Shown here: positions 7,081 through 16,540 of the stretch, in pieces
How the letters are laid out: each line of letters opens with the position of its first letter
Position numbering within the stretch: the first letter of the stretch is position 1
Notes under the pieces: generated by a model
What the model saw: the letters and a program-made list of their open reading frames with translations, nothing else
Database searches by the model: none
Told to the model about the DNA's origin: nothing
Program-made: the position numbers and the translations under genes
From: Microvirga makkahensis
Lineage (GTDB): Bacteria > Pseudomonadota > Alphaproteobacteria > Rhizobiales > Beijerinckiaceae
NCBI RefSeq assembly: GCF_009830105.1
Contig: NZ_WURB01000015.1
Span: 42,868-106,867 of the forward strand
Length of the DNA stretch: 64,000 nt
Direction of reading: 5' to 3'

Positions 7081-9528
7081 TTAGGACGGCCGCCCGCGGA
7101 CACGATGCTGTTTCACGTTGCCTGCATCCGCATCCATCCAGCTCCGCCGCTTTTTCCCCGGCCGCTGCGGCTTCGCGCTTCTGTCCCGTCGTGACCTCTC
7201 TTCGGGGCTCCTGCGCTGGGACACAGAGCTGGCAACGAGCTTCTCCTCGATTTTCGCATTGAGATTTGCCCGGAGGTCCACGACTGCCCCCATATCCTCG
7301 AACACACCCGGATGACGCTGCGCCAGCCAGAGCCAACTGGTGGCGATCTTCACCCGTGCTTCCAGCTTCAGAAGGTCGGTGTTGACGCCGAAGTCCGGCG
7401 CCTGGACGCGCCCGTCGCGCGCGTGCTGCCGAGCCCAGTCGAGCAGCAGTTCGACCGCCATTTGCTCCCGTCCATCGACGGGCGCCATTGAGTACGATAG
7501 GCGGTCAAGGATCGGCAGATCCACGGTGTCGAGGAGCGTCGCCAGTTCAATCATCTCCTCCATGTCAGCCATGCGAAGATCCGGATGGCCGGCAACCAGG
7601 GTATCGTTCAGGTGCCGGAGAACACGACCGAGCCGGTCGGTCTGTAGCACTTCGCTTGCGGACAAAACCGTCTCCTGGTTGGGGCGGACATAGGCCTTGC
7701 CTCGCAGCTTGCCGGCATCGCCCTTCAGGGCGTTTCCAATGATGGTCTCGACCTGCGCATACCCTCCCGCTTCCGGCAGGGCCGTCACAAGCCCTTCGTC
7801 ATGGTGACCGAAGCGCCCTGCCCGGCCGGCGATCTGCTTGATCTCCATGGCCGTGAGCTGCCGCTCGCGCAAGCCGTCGAACTTGCGCAAGGTGGAGAAC
7901 ACGACGCGGCGCAACGGGCCGATGTTCAGGCCCATGCCAATGGCATCCGTCGCCACGAGGATTTCAGCCTCGCCGTTGCGGAAGCGCGCCGCTTCGGCTC
8001 TGCGGACTTCCGGTCCGAGGGCGCCATAAACGGTAGCAACCGTGCGCCCTGCCTGCACCAGTTGCGCCCGGAGATCGTGAACATTCTTGCGGGTGAAGGC
8101 CACAACCGCATCGCCGCGGGAAAGCTTCTTGAGATTGGCCGGAACGCCTTCGACACGCAGCTTGCCCTTTCGCTTAAGGATCTTCACCTCCAGAGGTTCA
8201 CCAGTCATCGCGAGCAGGTGCTCGACCAGCGGGATCGCCTCCGGTGCGCCGGTCAGAACTACCAAGCGCGCGGGAGCTCCGATCATGGCCTGCGTCCATG
8301 CCCAGCCCCGGTTCGGGTCGCCCAGCATCTGGACCTCGTCGATCACGCAGACATCAACCACCCGGTGCAGATCCAGCGTCTCGATGGTGCGAGCGATATG
8401 CGTCACACCTTCGGGCAGAACTCGCTCCTCGCCTGTCACCATGCCGGCGGCCATGCCCTCCTCGCTCATGCGCTCGTAATGCTCCAGCGCGAGGAGACGT
8501 AAGGGGGACAGGATCTCGGCCGTCTTGGCGCCGCCGGCGAATTTCAGGGCCTCATAGGTCTTGCCGGAATTGGTCGGTCCGGCCAGGAACAGAAACCTGC
8601 GGTCCAGGGAGCGAGCCACGGGAAAGATCCCGGCATAGCGCTCATAGCCGGAGGCCTCGCGGATCTGCGCCTCGCGCAGGTGCCGGAGCCGTCTGGCGGC
8701 GGCCTTGGAGCGGAGATCATCGAGCTTCTGCCGAAGCCTGCGCCCGGCACCGGCTGGGCCGCCCTTGTCAGAGGCATGGATCCGGTCGAGCTTCTCGATT
8801 GCAGCCTGGATGCCGTCCAGGATGGCCTGACGCTCTCCGGCATCTTCATAAGCGGCAAGATAGGTCTCAAGCTCATCGCGCCAGCTTGCCAGCTCCGCCT
8901 CGCAGATTGCGAAGGTGGCATCCCGCAGCTCGATCAGCCTAGCCTTGAGGGTATCAGATGCAGCGGCAATCGCAGCCCGCTCGACGCGGGCCGGATCCAG
9001 GACAACGGCCGCTACGTCCAGGGGCTCGGCAAAGGCGAACTCGATGACGATGTCCGTGGAGCCGCCGTCCGGCAGGATCTGCATCGGCTGGCTGAACACC
9101 GCCCGGTAACCGGCAAAGACGCGCTCTGGCTTCCACCGGCCGCTTTCGATCTTGCGGATATCCTCCGCCACATAGATGCCCGTGTTCTTCCGGACAGGGG
9201 CGAGGATGCTCTGCCGCCGGCGATGGGCCGCATCATCAATCGGCTGAACTGTAGGGTTATCGGCTCCCTTGGGATTGGAGCGCGCATGTGTCTCGGCATC
9301 GCCACTCTCCCCCTGCATTCTCCACGCCGGGACCTCGGCCGCCAGTTGAGCCACGGTTTCCGCATCGAACATGGGAGCTTCAACAACGCGCCCGCGCTTC
9401 TGGAACGTCCTGTACTCGGCAACAGGGATCAGCCCGGCCTCGATCCAGCGCTCGCACTCGGCCGCGCTGGCAAGCAGGATTCCGGGCAGGTGATTGATGC
9501 TGACGAAGGCTTTCGATTTCTTGGACAT
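7081..9528 (-). CDS. SUV3-like DEAD/DExH-box helicase
   Basis: Superfamily 2 helicase of 815 residues. Motif I is GPTNSGKT at 317-324, motif II is DEVQ at 397-400 (the SUV3-type variant of DEAD), and motif VI is QIAGRAGRFG at 565-574. TGAPE (motif III) and VATDAIGMGLN (motif V) are also present. Residues ~200-300 are charged and probably helical. The C-terminal ~50 residues are Arg/Ser/Lys-rich, suggesting nucleic-acid binding. SUV3 is the mitochondrial RNA degradosome helicase, and alphaproteobacteria carry relatives of poorly known function. It stands alone, with no nuclease gene next to it. An RNA or RNA/DNA duplex substrate is inferred from the family. Confidence 0.88.
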   Translation of the reverse strand: MSKKSKAFVSINHLPGILLASAAECERWIEAGLIPVAEYRTFQKRGRVVEAPMFDAETVAQLAAEVPAWRMQGESGDAETHARSNPKGADNPTVQPIDDAAHRRRQSILAPVRKNTGIYVAEDIRKIESGRWKPERVFAGYRAVFSQPMQILPDGGSTDIVIEFAFAEPLDVAAVVLDPARVERAAIAAASDTLKARLIELRDATFAICEAELASWRDELETYLAAYEDAGERQAILDGIQAAIEKLDRIHASDKGGPAGAGRRLRQKLDDLRSKAAARRLRHLREAQIREASGYERYAGIFPVARSLDRRFLFLAGPTNSGKTYEALKFAGGAKTAEILSPLRLLALEHYERMSEEGMAAGMVTGEERVLPEGVTHIARTIETLDLHRVVDVCVIDEVQMLGDPNRGWAWTQAMIGAPARLVVLTGAPEAIPLVEHLLAMTGEPLEVKILKRKGKLRVEGVPANLKKLSRGDAVVAFTRKNVHDLRAQLVQAGRTVATVYGALGPEVRRAEAARFRNGEAEILVATDAIGMGLNIGPLRRVVFSTLRKFDGLRERQLTAMEIKQIAGRAGRFGHHDEGLVTALPEAGGYAQVETIIGNALKGDAGKLRGKAYVRPNQETVLSASEVLQTDRLGRVLRHLNDTLVAGHPDLRMADMEEMIELATLLDTVDLPILDRLSYSMAPVDGREQMAVELLLDWARQHARDGRVQAPDFGVNTDLLKLEARVKIATSWLWLAQRHPGVFEDMGAVVDLRANLNAKIEEKLVASSVSQRRSPEERSRRDRSAKPQRPGKKRRSWMDADAGNVKQHRVRGRPS

Positions 9529-9963
9529 TCATAATTCCGCAGGGCAGAGTACGTTTGCCGTTGCTCCACACTCGTTGAACGGGCGCCTTCTACCGCAGCA
9601 GCGGCCATATGCCGGAGTTCAACTCCGGAAGAGCGCAATTGTTTTTCAGGGGGCAGTGTCGGGCGATGGTGCCCGGAGCTTTCGGAAACGCTCCTGACCT
9701 AGCATGGATCTCGAGGTTTATGTCTTGAGCTGTCAGGTTTTTCCTTGATTTCATATGTCGATGGCGGACACCAATATCAAGGGGTCTGCCGTTGCCGTCG
9801 GATCTTATTCTTACTATCTGTTCTAAAGCAAAGCCGTCACCTCTGCAGGTTGCGCCAGGGCGTCACGTGCAGCCGCGAGGATTTCGGCACAATCTTCCCC
9901 ACATCGTTGCGTTGCGGAGACCTGAGAACGGTGGAGCGCTCGCTTGGGCGCCTCCGTACCGGC
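9529..9963. other. Intergenic region, nothing recognised
   Basis: This is the promoter side of the helicase gene. It contains only short overlapping frames without ribosome binding sites or family motifs. Confidence 0.4.
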
Positions 9964-10107
9964 TTACTTTTTCAAGCCGGATCGGTTGCTCGCTGCGGAC
10001 GATGGGCCACCCTGCCCTTCCCTGCGGAACGACAGCGTGCCGGCCACACGCTTGAGCGCATCCGAGAGGTTGTATTTCAGCTTATTGGTGATCTCCGGCA
10101 TGGTCAT
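9964..10107 (-). CDS. Possible small hypothetical protein (47 aa)
   Basis: A short frame starts MTMPEITNKLKYNLSDALKR and ends in a basic SGLKK tail. An AAGG sequence lies about eight bases before the ATG. The first half could form an amphipathic helix; the second half is Gly/Ser/Arg-rich and looks disordered. I do not recognise a family. The call rests only on the plausible start site and residue composition, so it could be spurious. The 286 bp beyond it, up to 10393, shows nothing else. Confidence 0.3.
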   Translation of the reverse strand: MTMPEITNKLKYNLSDALKRVAGTLSFRREGQGGPSSAASNRSGLKK

Positions 10108-10393
10108 GGCGAAACCTTATGAGGTTCGGCACACTCTCCGTGCCACCCTCATAATGCAGAGCTCGGCTCTTCATTTCCGGGATAACGTCGCTTTCAAAAC
10201 ATCAAGTCGAGCCAGGGCTGGAGGGGCGGCTTGACAAGCGCGGACTGCCGCATGAGGCCCTGATGCGGGACGGCGCAGCGCTCACTGGGTCGGCAGTCCT
10301 CGTGTGGGGAGAGCCATCTTCTGAACACCGCTCCATTTCCGACTGCCCCTCAGATCCTTGTGCTCCCATGTTCGCTCATTACAGCACGTCTGC

Positions 10394-10774
10394 TTACCGA
10401 TGGACGTGCTGCCTGGAACAGGCGCTCGCCAGGAAAGCGAAGGTGAAAAGCAGATGGACAACCAGAAATATCTTAGCGATATCCCGCGCTTCGCCGCTCG
10501 CAACGCCCCAGATGTCATTGGCTGCCACGGTTCCGAATCCCACAATATTCGCAAGCACAACCGGGCGGTGCGCCGATGCCTCGACATCCCTCGACAGCCA
10601 GTTCAGCACGGCTATCCCGAGAAACGGTCCACCTAGCAAACGCAGGAGCGCAAGCAGCTCGGGCGCAGCATCCTTCGGCACCGCGCCCGTCCCGAATTGC
10701 AACGGGAAGAACATCAGCGCCAAGCCGACGGTGGCAAGGTACAGGGCAGAGATCGTGAACGTTAGTTTCGCCAT
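10394..10774 (-). CDS. Small four-helix integral membrane protein of unknown function
   Basis: Protein of 126 residues with four predicted membrane segments: ~5-26 (ISALYLATVGLALMFFPLQF), ~40-60, ~72-90 and ~103-120. A short Cys/His-containing tail follows. The layout resembles DUF4345-like small membrane proteins, but I would not assign a family. It starts four bases after the stop of the gene at 10779-11132, so the two were probably cotranscribed. Confidence 0.65.
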   Translation of the reverse strand: MAKLTFTISALYLATVGLALMFFPLQFGTGAVPKDAAPELLALLRLLGGPFLGIAVLNWLSRDVEASAHRPVVLANIVGFGTVAANDIWGVASGEARDIAKIFLVVHLLFTFAFLASACSRQHVHR

Positions 10775-10778
10775 TGGG

Positions 10779-11132
10779 TCACCTCAACCGCTCGCCGGGA
10801 CCGAGGTTCGCAATTCGCCGTCGAGCGCGCTCAAGGTCCCTAGGGCGGCTGCAAACCCGAAATTTCCCGAGAGCCGCCCAAACGGTATCGGTCCGGTCCA
10901 CCAATCCATCAACGGCGTCGGGGATTTCGGCAGCTTCGATCAATGTCCCCTTTTCGTTAATCAGATAACGCCGGTTGAGCGCGAGCAAGGCCTGCCCGAC
11001 ACGGCCCAATGCGCGATAGCCAAATCCCGCGATGTGAGTCAGGGGCTTGGACTTGACCTGGGTCAGCCGAAAATCCCGCCGCTCGCCAACCTCGTGATCC
11101 AAATTGTCCCTCATCTGCCCTGCTTGCCCCAA
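10779..11132 (-). pseudogene. Probable C-terminal fragment of a nucleotidyltransferase-type protein
   Basis: The readable part contains GYRALGRVGQALLALNRRYL followed by INEKGTLIEA. This resembles the helical region after the catalytic domain in small nucleotidyltransferase-fold proteins (LLALNRRYxxNEKG). The catalytic GSxxxG...DxD part is absent, and the first 40 residues do not resemble anything I know. It is therefore either a truncated remnant or a small accessory protein. The assignment comes from memory of the motif and needs a profile search. It precedes the small membrane protein by four bases. Confidence 0.4.
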
Positions 11133-13339
11133 AGGCTACCCTTTGATGAACTGCTAAGTTCTTGAGGTAGACCGCCAGGACTGAAACAGAAGAAGCTAAA
11201 TAGCGGCTGGCTACGGTCTGACGGACGTTTGCACGCTGTTTTACCGGGCTGCCGCACGAGCCACTTCATCTGAGGTGCCATCACGGTCGCTCAGGCAGGT
11301 CATCAGGTGGCTGAAAGGCCTCAGAATCCTGTGTTTCAAACCATTTCAGCGGGCCTGAGGGAGGCTTGCCTTCTTTGGGTGCTTAACAAAATCCCTTGCC
11401 GATTGTTTGCAAACGACCGTTTGCTCGCATGACGTGAAAGTCGCCGAAGGATCCTCACGGGCTTCGAGAGCGTGGTCATGCCCTCTCGTCCACGTGAATA
11501 TGCCGGTCGTCAGCGCCCGTGTGTACAGGAGCAAGCCAGGCGGAGGCCCACATTGGGAAAGGCTGCGGTGTCGACGCTGCCGAATTCCGTCAGGAGCATG
11601 GCTCCAGCGGGCTCAAGCCTGTTCAGTCCTGCACGACATGTTTGATGGTTGGGGAGGAAAAGTCCTGATTATGAAGGTCTCGATCGGCTGCTTCGTTCGG
11701 CGGGTCATCCGTTCACGGATGGTTAAACGTCAAAGATTGCTGCGGGCCCAGAAGGACCCGAGCGGAGCTTCGATACTGCAGAGCATTTTTCAGCCTCGCC
11801 TATGCCGGAATGCCGCTCGAGCGCGCCTCGCTCACCTGACGAAGCAGATATCGAGAGCCGCCGAGGCTTGAGGCAGGGAGCGTGCGAGATCCGGAATGCG
11901 TGAGCGCCGGGCGCATGTCATCTCAACGACCATCGTGCTCGCGAGAAGGCCAATCTTGATGGAATGAAGGCTGGCGCGGGCAGATGGATGCCGGCAGCCC
12001 CCGAATACGACGATAGCCACCTCGGGACAACGTTGCGCGAAAAGGGAGAGCGGACAGTCGCTGGACGTCACGGGCTGGAGCGGGATGTGGCCCATGTCGT
12101 TTGGCGGACCATGGCGGACCAGCTTCTTTCCGGCTCCCCGGCAAATGACCGGGATGTCCTCATGACGGAGGCCCATCGGTCAGGACGCGGCAGGATTGCC
12201 CCCTGACGGCAAGCCCGGATCATGCCGCCGATACCCGCCTCTTCTGACGCGAAGCAGTTCGGCAGAACATGTGGATGCGGATGCACCGTGTCGACGCACC
12301 CGTAGAAACTCGCCTTATCGCCTGTCGGCCGGCATCGCCGACCGCGAAAGGATCAGGGCACGGCAGGGAGACATTCTATAGCCCATCGGCGGCGGCGATC
12401 ATGCCATGAGCAGGGCGCTCCTAGCCTTGGCCTCTCCGCGCGCCAAGTGCGCATCTGATCCCTAGCCCCCCAGAAAGCTCCCGCAACCCGGCGCCGATGC
12501 GCTATAGCCCCCTTGCCCAGACCTCTGCCCCCGGCCCACCTCGGCTGCTATATGACAGATGGAATCCGGCCATGCGCCAGCCGGCTTGCGGCCACTTGCC
12601 CTGGTGTGGCGGGAATCCTGCTCCCCGCCCCTTTCTGACCTCGTTGAAGGCGGGGGAACACGGGACGCCCCTCATCCGGAGCCACACGGTGATTGTGGCG
12701 CCACAGATCCATGCAGGAGTTCGGCGGCTCATGATCGAGCCCTTCTTGGGCCGGACCTCCCTCACGCGGAGGCAAGCGTTTCTCACGTGAAAAGCGGCGC
12801 CCATCATCGGCCCGAGCCCCCTGCTCCGACACCTTGCACCGCCGTCCCACCGGCTCTGCGGCGAGGCATCCTGATATCCTGCACCCACCGAAGCTCCCGT
12901 CCAGCACGAATCGAACGATGCAGACACCTGCTGGAATCTTAGACCTCAGCCTTCAGCCCCCCGCGCAGAGGCGGCGCCCGGCTCGCAAGCCTGCCACGAG
13001 AGGGCAAAGGCTCGAACGTCCCACGCCGCGCAAAGCGAGGCTGGCACGGCTGCTCCTATCGCGCAGGGGCGCTTATACGGGCTGCGCTGGCAACCCCACC
13101 GCAAAGAAGATCGGCCGGACTCTGGATCGGTGGCTGAGCGGTTTATGGATCCGCAGGCCGGGATCACCCCTGGCGCTTCCGGCTCTTGGAACGGCGCACC
13201 GGTTCATGAGGCCGCGTATCGTACGATCCGCTGGACCTGCTTGGGTCCAACCATCGCCGAGGGCGGACAGGAAGAATGGTTTCGGCAAGGAGACTCGATA
13301 AGCCTGGGCGACCACCCGGTGGCGCCCTGCACTGCGCCA

Positions 13340-13355
13340 GTTGGGAGCTGCCAAC
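13340..13355. promoter_or_regulatory. parS-like palindrome (site 1)
   Basis: GTTGGGAGCTGCCAAC: palindromic with one mismatched pair. It fits the GTT-N10-AAC pattern of repABC partition sites and matches the other three sites in this window. It lies 0.87 kb upstream of repA. Confidence 0.65.
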
Positions 13356-13748
13356 TCCAGCTACGGCCCACGTCATTGGAGGCGCGCACCCCCTTTTCGA
13401 TCCGTCCGGCTCGGCGGGCAAAAGCGGGCGGCCTGCTCAGGCCTCATCGCCAGCCTCCCCGCCCCCGGCACTCCTGCGGCGACAGGGTGCCTGCGCACTG
13501 GAGGATCCGAGACGAGCGCCGGCCTGAACCTCTTTCGCCACGATCGACGCGAGCCGCCAACGGCTGCTTGGATCTGCAGCAGTCGGCGCGATCAAAGGCA
13601 CTCGGCGCGATGCAGCCGGCACACTTGTCACGAGCTTGGTCATGGTTCGGTCTGGGCGTCGGTCGCGGGCGCTCCCGTGCGCTTCACCGCAACGTGGTCG
13701 GCTGCCCATGCGCCGCATCAGGACGAGGACCTCCCCAGCCGCCTGCGG

Positions 13749-13764
13749 GTTGGGATTTCCCAAC
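13749..13764. promoter_or_regulatory. parS-like palindrome (site 2)
   Basis: GTTGGGATTTCCCAAC: perfect seven-base arms GTTGGGA/TCCCAAC around a two-base centre. It is a probable RepB (ParB) binding site, 0.46 kb upstream of repA. Confidence 0.78.
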
Positions 13765-14099
13765 GCCCCAATCGATTCGACTGCCCGTTCCAGGCCGTTA
13801 TCCGCAGCGCCCGGGCCCCCCATGCAGCTCGATCTTCCGGCGGCCGGGCGCGCCGACACAGCCCCGTTCATGGACCAGCGCAACGTCGCCGGAAATGCTT
13901 TCCTCGATCGGCAGGGCGGAGAACCGGACCATGTTCACGGCCGCCCCCCGCTGATGGAGAATCAGGCGACGGATTGCGTGTTCCAGCAAGCAGGCAATGT
14001 CGCCCACGCAGCGAATCTGATCCAATGCAAAGATGGAATCGGCACAGCGGCAACGGCTTCGAGCTGTCGATGGGCCTTGGTTCTCAACAAATAAATAGA

Positions 14100-14115
14100 G
14101 TTGGGACCTCCCAAC
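14100..14115. promoter_or_regulatory. parS-like palindrome (site 3)
   Basis: GTTGGGACCTCCCAAC with perfect arms, 92 bp before the repA start and next to the probable repA promoter. RepB bound here could influence both partition and repABC expression. Confidence 0.8.
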
Positions 14116-14154
14116 CGACTCGACTCTCAGGCCGAATCGAAGAATCCATTTACC

Positions 14155-14193
14155 TTTACGGTAATAGACCTGTATCTGTCGATTTGCCGTAAA
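14155..14193. promoter_or_regulatory. Probable repABC promoter operator (inverted TTTACGGYAA repeat)
   Basis: TTTACGGTAA at 14155-14164 is inverted as TTGCCGTAAA at 14184-14193, one mismatch. The arms are 19 bp apart and end 13 bp before the GTG start of repA. RepA proteins of this class repress their own promoter, so this is the best candidate RepA operator. No binding is proven. Confidence 0.55.
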
Positions 14194-14206
14194 CGAAAGG
14201 ACCGCC

Positions 14207-15424
14207 GTGAAACAGCAAGCTGCACGACTAGACGCTGCAATGCCGTCCTCCGAACCGGGCTCAGCCATTGGCGAGCACGCTGCGATCCTGCGCTCGCAAC
14301 TGCAAGCGATGGCAGCGGCCTTTTACCCTCCCAGCGCCGAGAAAGTTCTGCGTCGGTTTTCCTCCGGTGAGGCCGCGAAGATCCTCGGCGTCTCCGACAG
14401 CAGGCTTCGCCAGCTCTCCATCGAGGGGCAGGGGCCGCAACCCGAGGTCACGCAATACGGGCGGCGATCCTATTCGCTCGCCGACATTCACGCGTTGCGC
14501 GAGTTCTTCGACGAGACCACCAAATCGGGGCGTAAGTTCTCACCGCGCCGCCAGAACGGCGAGCACCTTCAGGTGATCTCCGTCGTCAATTTCAAGGGAG
14601 GATCGGGCAAGACCACGACCTCGGCGCATCTCGCCCAGTATCTCGTTCTCCGGGGCTACCGCGTTCTGGCCGTCGATCTCGATCCGCAGGCCAGTCTGTC
14701 GGCCCTGCATGGCGTTCAGCCCGAAATCGATGTCGGCCCCGGGGAAACCCTCTATGGCGCGATCCGCTACGGCGAGGAGCGGCGTCCGCTCTCCGAGATC
14801 ATCAGGCCGACCTACTTCACCGGTCTCGATATCGTGCCCGGCAACCTCGAGCTCATGGAGTTCGAGCACGAGACGCCCAAGGCCCTCACGTCGCGCCAGC
14901 GCGATGAACTCTTCTTCGAGCGCGTCGCCAAGACTCTCGATACCGTCGCCGACAACTATGATGTGGTCGTGATCGACTGCCCTCCGCAGCTCGGGTTCCT
15001 GACGCTTTCGGCCTTGTGCGCGGCGACCTCGCTGCTCATCACGGTTCACCCGCAGATGCTCGACGTGGCCTCCATGTCCCAGTTCCTCGCCATGACGGAT
15101 GATCTTCTGGAGGTGGTGCGCGGAGCGGGCGGGCAGATCCGCTACGACGCGCTGCGCTACCTGATCACGCGCTATGAGCCCCAGGACGGGCCGCAGACGC
15201 GCATTGCCGCTCTGTTGCGGAACCTCTTCGGCGAAGCGGTTCTCACCAATCCGATGGTGAAATCATCTGCGGTGTCGGATGCAGGTCTCACCAAACAGAC
15301 CCTCTACGAAGTCGGACGGGAATCCATGCACCGGCAGACCTACGATCGGGCGGTCGAGGCGCTTGACGCGGTCAATGGCGAGGTCGAGGCGATGATCCGT
15401 AAATCATGGGGGCGTGCAGCATGA
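14207..15424 (+). CDS. repA: Replicon partition ATPase RepA (ParA family)
   Basis: Protein of 405 residues. A MerR-like helix-turn-helix (FSSGEAAKILGVSDSRLRQL, ~51-70) precedes a deviant Walker A motif KGGSGKTT at 130-137. DLDPQAS and VVVIDCPPQLGFLT follow as Walker A' and B. RepA drives plasmid segregation with RepB on parS and represses the operon. The GTG start has a GAAAGG ribosome binding site seven bases upstream. The stop overlaps repB as ATGA. Length and order match the RepA of repABC replicons. Confidence 0.95.
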   Translation: MKQQAARLDAAMPSSEPGSAIGEHAAILRSQLQAMAAAFYPPSAEKVLRRFSSGEAAKILGVSDSRLRQLSIEGQGPQPEVTQYGRRSYSLADIHALREFFDETTKSGRKFSPRRQNGEHLQVISVVNFKGGSGKTTTSAHLAQYLVLRGYRVLAVDLDPQASLSALHGVQPEIDVGPGETLYGAIRYGEERRPLSEIIRPTYFTGLDIVPGNLELMEFEHETPKALTSRQRDELFFERVAKTLDTVADNYDVVVIDCPPQLGFLTLSALCAATSLLITVHPQMLDVASMSQFLAMTDDLLEVVRGAGGQIRYDALRYLITRYEPQDGPQTRIAALLRNLFGEAVLTNPMVKSSAVSDAGLTKQTLYEVGRESMHRQTYDRAVEALDAVNGEVEAMIRKSWGRAA

Positions 15425-16437
15425 GCCGTAAGACAGCAATGGATGCCATTTTCTCGGCTCCCGTAAAGGCTCCGGAGAAGTTGGGAACTCCCAACGCGCC
15501 TTCTCAGGCGCCGTCACCGCCGCGCATTCGCAGCGGCGCGATTGCAGCCATGGGCGCCTCGCTCCAGCAGCTGACGGAAATCCGCGATCAGGTCGAAGCC
15601 GGCTCTGCGATCGTCGAGCTCGATACCGATCTGATCGATGGATCCTTCGTATCGGACCGCATGGCTGACGCCACGGATGCGAGCATCGAATCCTTGGCGG
15701 AGAGCATCCGGGAAAGCGGCCAGCAGGTGCCGATCCTGGTGCGCCCGCATCCGGACGGCAAGGGGCGCTATCAGATCGCCTTCGGCCACCGGCGCGTGAG
15801 GGCGGCAACCCGGCTGGGGATCAAGGTCCGGGCCGTCGTGCGGGACCTTTCCGATCAGGAACTCGTCGTCGCGCAGGGCAAGGAGAACCTGGACCGGCGC
15901 GATCTCTCCTTCATCGAGAAGGCCTTTTTCGCGCTTCATCTCGAAGCCCTCAATTTCGACCGCGCCGTCATCATGCAGGCGCTGTCGACAGACAAGGGCG
16001 ATCTGAGCCGGTACATCGCCGTCGCCAAGGCCATTCCCGAGAATATCGCGCGCGTCATTGGCCCAGCCCCGAAAGCCGGCAGGGCCCGCTGGATAGCTCT
16101 CGCGGACGCATTGACCAGCGGTCCGGCGAGGCGGGCGGTCGAGTCGGTGATTTCCGAGCCGGACTTCCCGGGCCTCGACAGCGACAGCCGGTTCGCCCGC
16201 GTGCTGTCGGCCGCGACGAGGAAGCCGCCCGTCGAGAACGCTCCATCCGGCCGGAGAGGGACGCAGACCATTTCAACCGCTTCTGGTCGGAAGATCGCCA
16301 GGGTCAATCATACCGGACGCGATCTGAAGATCAGTGTCGACAAGGGATTCGACGCGGATTTTGCGGCATACCTTGTCGAACAACTTCCGGCTCTGGCCGA
16401 GGCCTATGCCAAGGCGAGAGGGGAGGGGACGTCGTGA
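15421..16437 (+). CDS. repB: Partition protein RepB (ParB family)
   Basis: Protein of 338 residues starting at the ATG that overlaps the repA stop. The ParB N-terminal nuclease-like domain includes IRESGQQVPILVRPHPDGKG, GRYQIAFGHRRVRAA and VVAQGKENLDRRDLSFIEKA, with a helix-turn-helix domain after it (~170-230). RepB binds parS and interacts with RepA. One parS-like palindrome lies inside this gene, near codon 20. The following 160-bp gap before repC carries the antisense RNA gene. Confidence 0.94.
   Translation: MSRKTAMDAIFSAPVKAPEKLGTPNAPSQAPSPPRIRSGAIAAMGASLQQLTEIRDQVEAGSAIVELDTDLIDGSFVSDRMADATDASIESLAESIRESGQQVPILVRPHPDGKGRYQIAFGHRRVRAATRLGIKVRAVVRDLSDQELVVAQGKENLDRRDLSFIEKAFFALHLEALNFDRAVIMQALSTDKGDLSRYIAVAKAIPENIARVIGPAPKAGRARWIALADALTSGPARRAVESVISEPDFPGLDSDSRFARVLSAATRKPPVENAPSGRRGTQTISTASGRKIARVNHTGRDLKISVDKGFDADFAAYLVEQLPALAEAYAKARGEGTS
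15480..15495. promoter_or_regulatory. parS-like palindrome (site 4, inside repB)
   Basis: GTTGGGAACTCCCAAC with perfect arms, encoding codons near position 20 of repB. Its identity to the upstream sites, inside a variable N-terminal part of the gene, argues that it is functional rather than a coding accident. Confidence 0.75.
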
Positions 16438-16453
16438 TGTAACCGCGGCAAAG

Positions 16454-16522
16454 CAAAAGGCCCCGAGGTTTGGCGACCTCGAGGCCTTTGGATCTCACCA
16501 CTGGGTGGCAAGGATAAGTCAC
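16454..16522 (-). ncRNA. Counter-transcribed RNA (ctRNA, incompatibility factor) in the repB-repC gap
   Basis: On the minus strand a promoter with TTGACA (16557-16552), a 17-base spacer and GATAAG (16534-16529) predicts a start near 16522. The transcript would end at a strong hairpin: AAAGGCCTCGAGGT pairs with ACCTCGGGGCCTTT and runs into T residues near 16456. That gives about 69 nt antisense to the repC leader. repABC replicons carry such an RNA here, which lowers RepC synthesis and sets copy number. Position, strand, promoter and terminator all fit. Confidence 0.85.
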
Positions 16523-16540
16523 ACCATTCTTATCCACCCA
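16502..16540 (+). promoter_or_regulatory. repC leader hairpin (ctRNA target region)
   Basis: CTGGGTGGCAAGGATAAG pairs with CTTATCCACCCAG around a ten-base loop. In the plus-strand repC leader this can fold as an alternative structure that the antisense RNA would alter. It overlaps the ctRNA -10 box. Confidence 0.6.

Larger units (their letters stand above)
11133..14154. other. 3-kb stretch with no convincing gene, left flank of repABC
   Basis: Many GC-rich frames overlap on both strands, none with family motifs, good ribosome binding sites or the codon pattern of the neighbours. One frame (minus, about 13800-14080) has a protein-like stretch (CLLEHAIRRLILHQRGAAVN, then VRFSALPIEESISGDVALVH) but lacks a usable start codon there. 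It may be a decayed gene. The right part carries three parS-like palindromes. The region looks like degraded or centromere-type sequence upstream of the replication genes. Confidence 0.5.

Noticed and set aside
13073..13354. Competing frames of 60-280 codons in 12.5-14 kb
   Set aside because: Up to five overlap on both strands with similar composition. None has motifs or a ribosome binding site.
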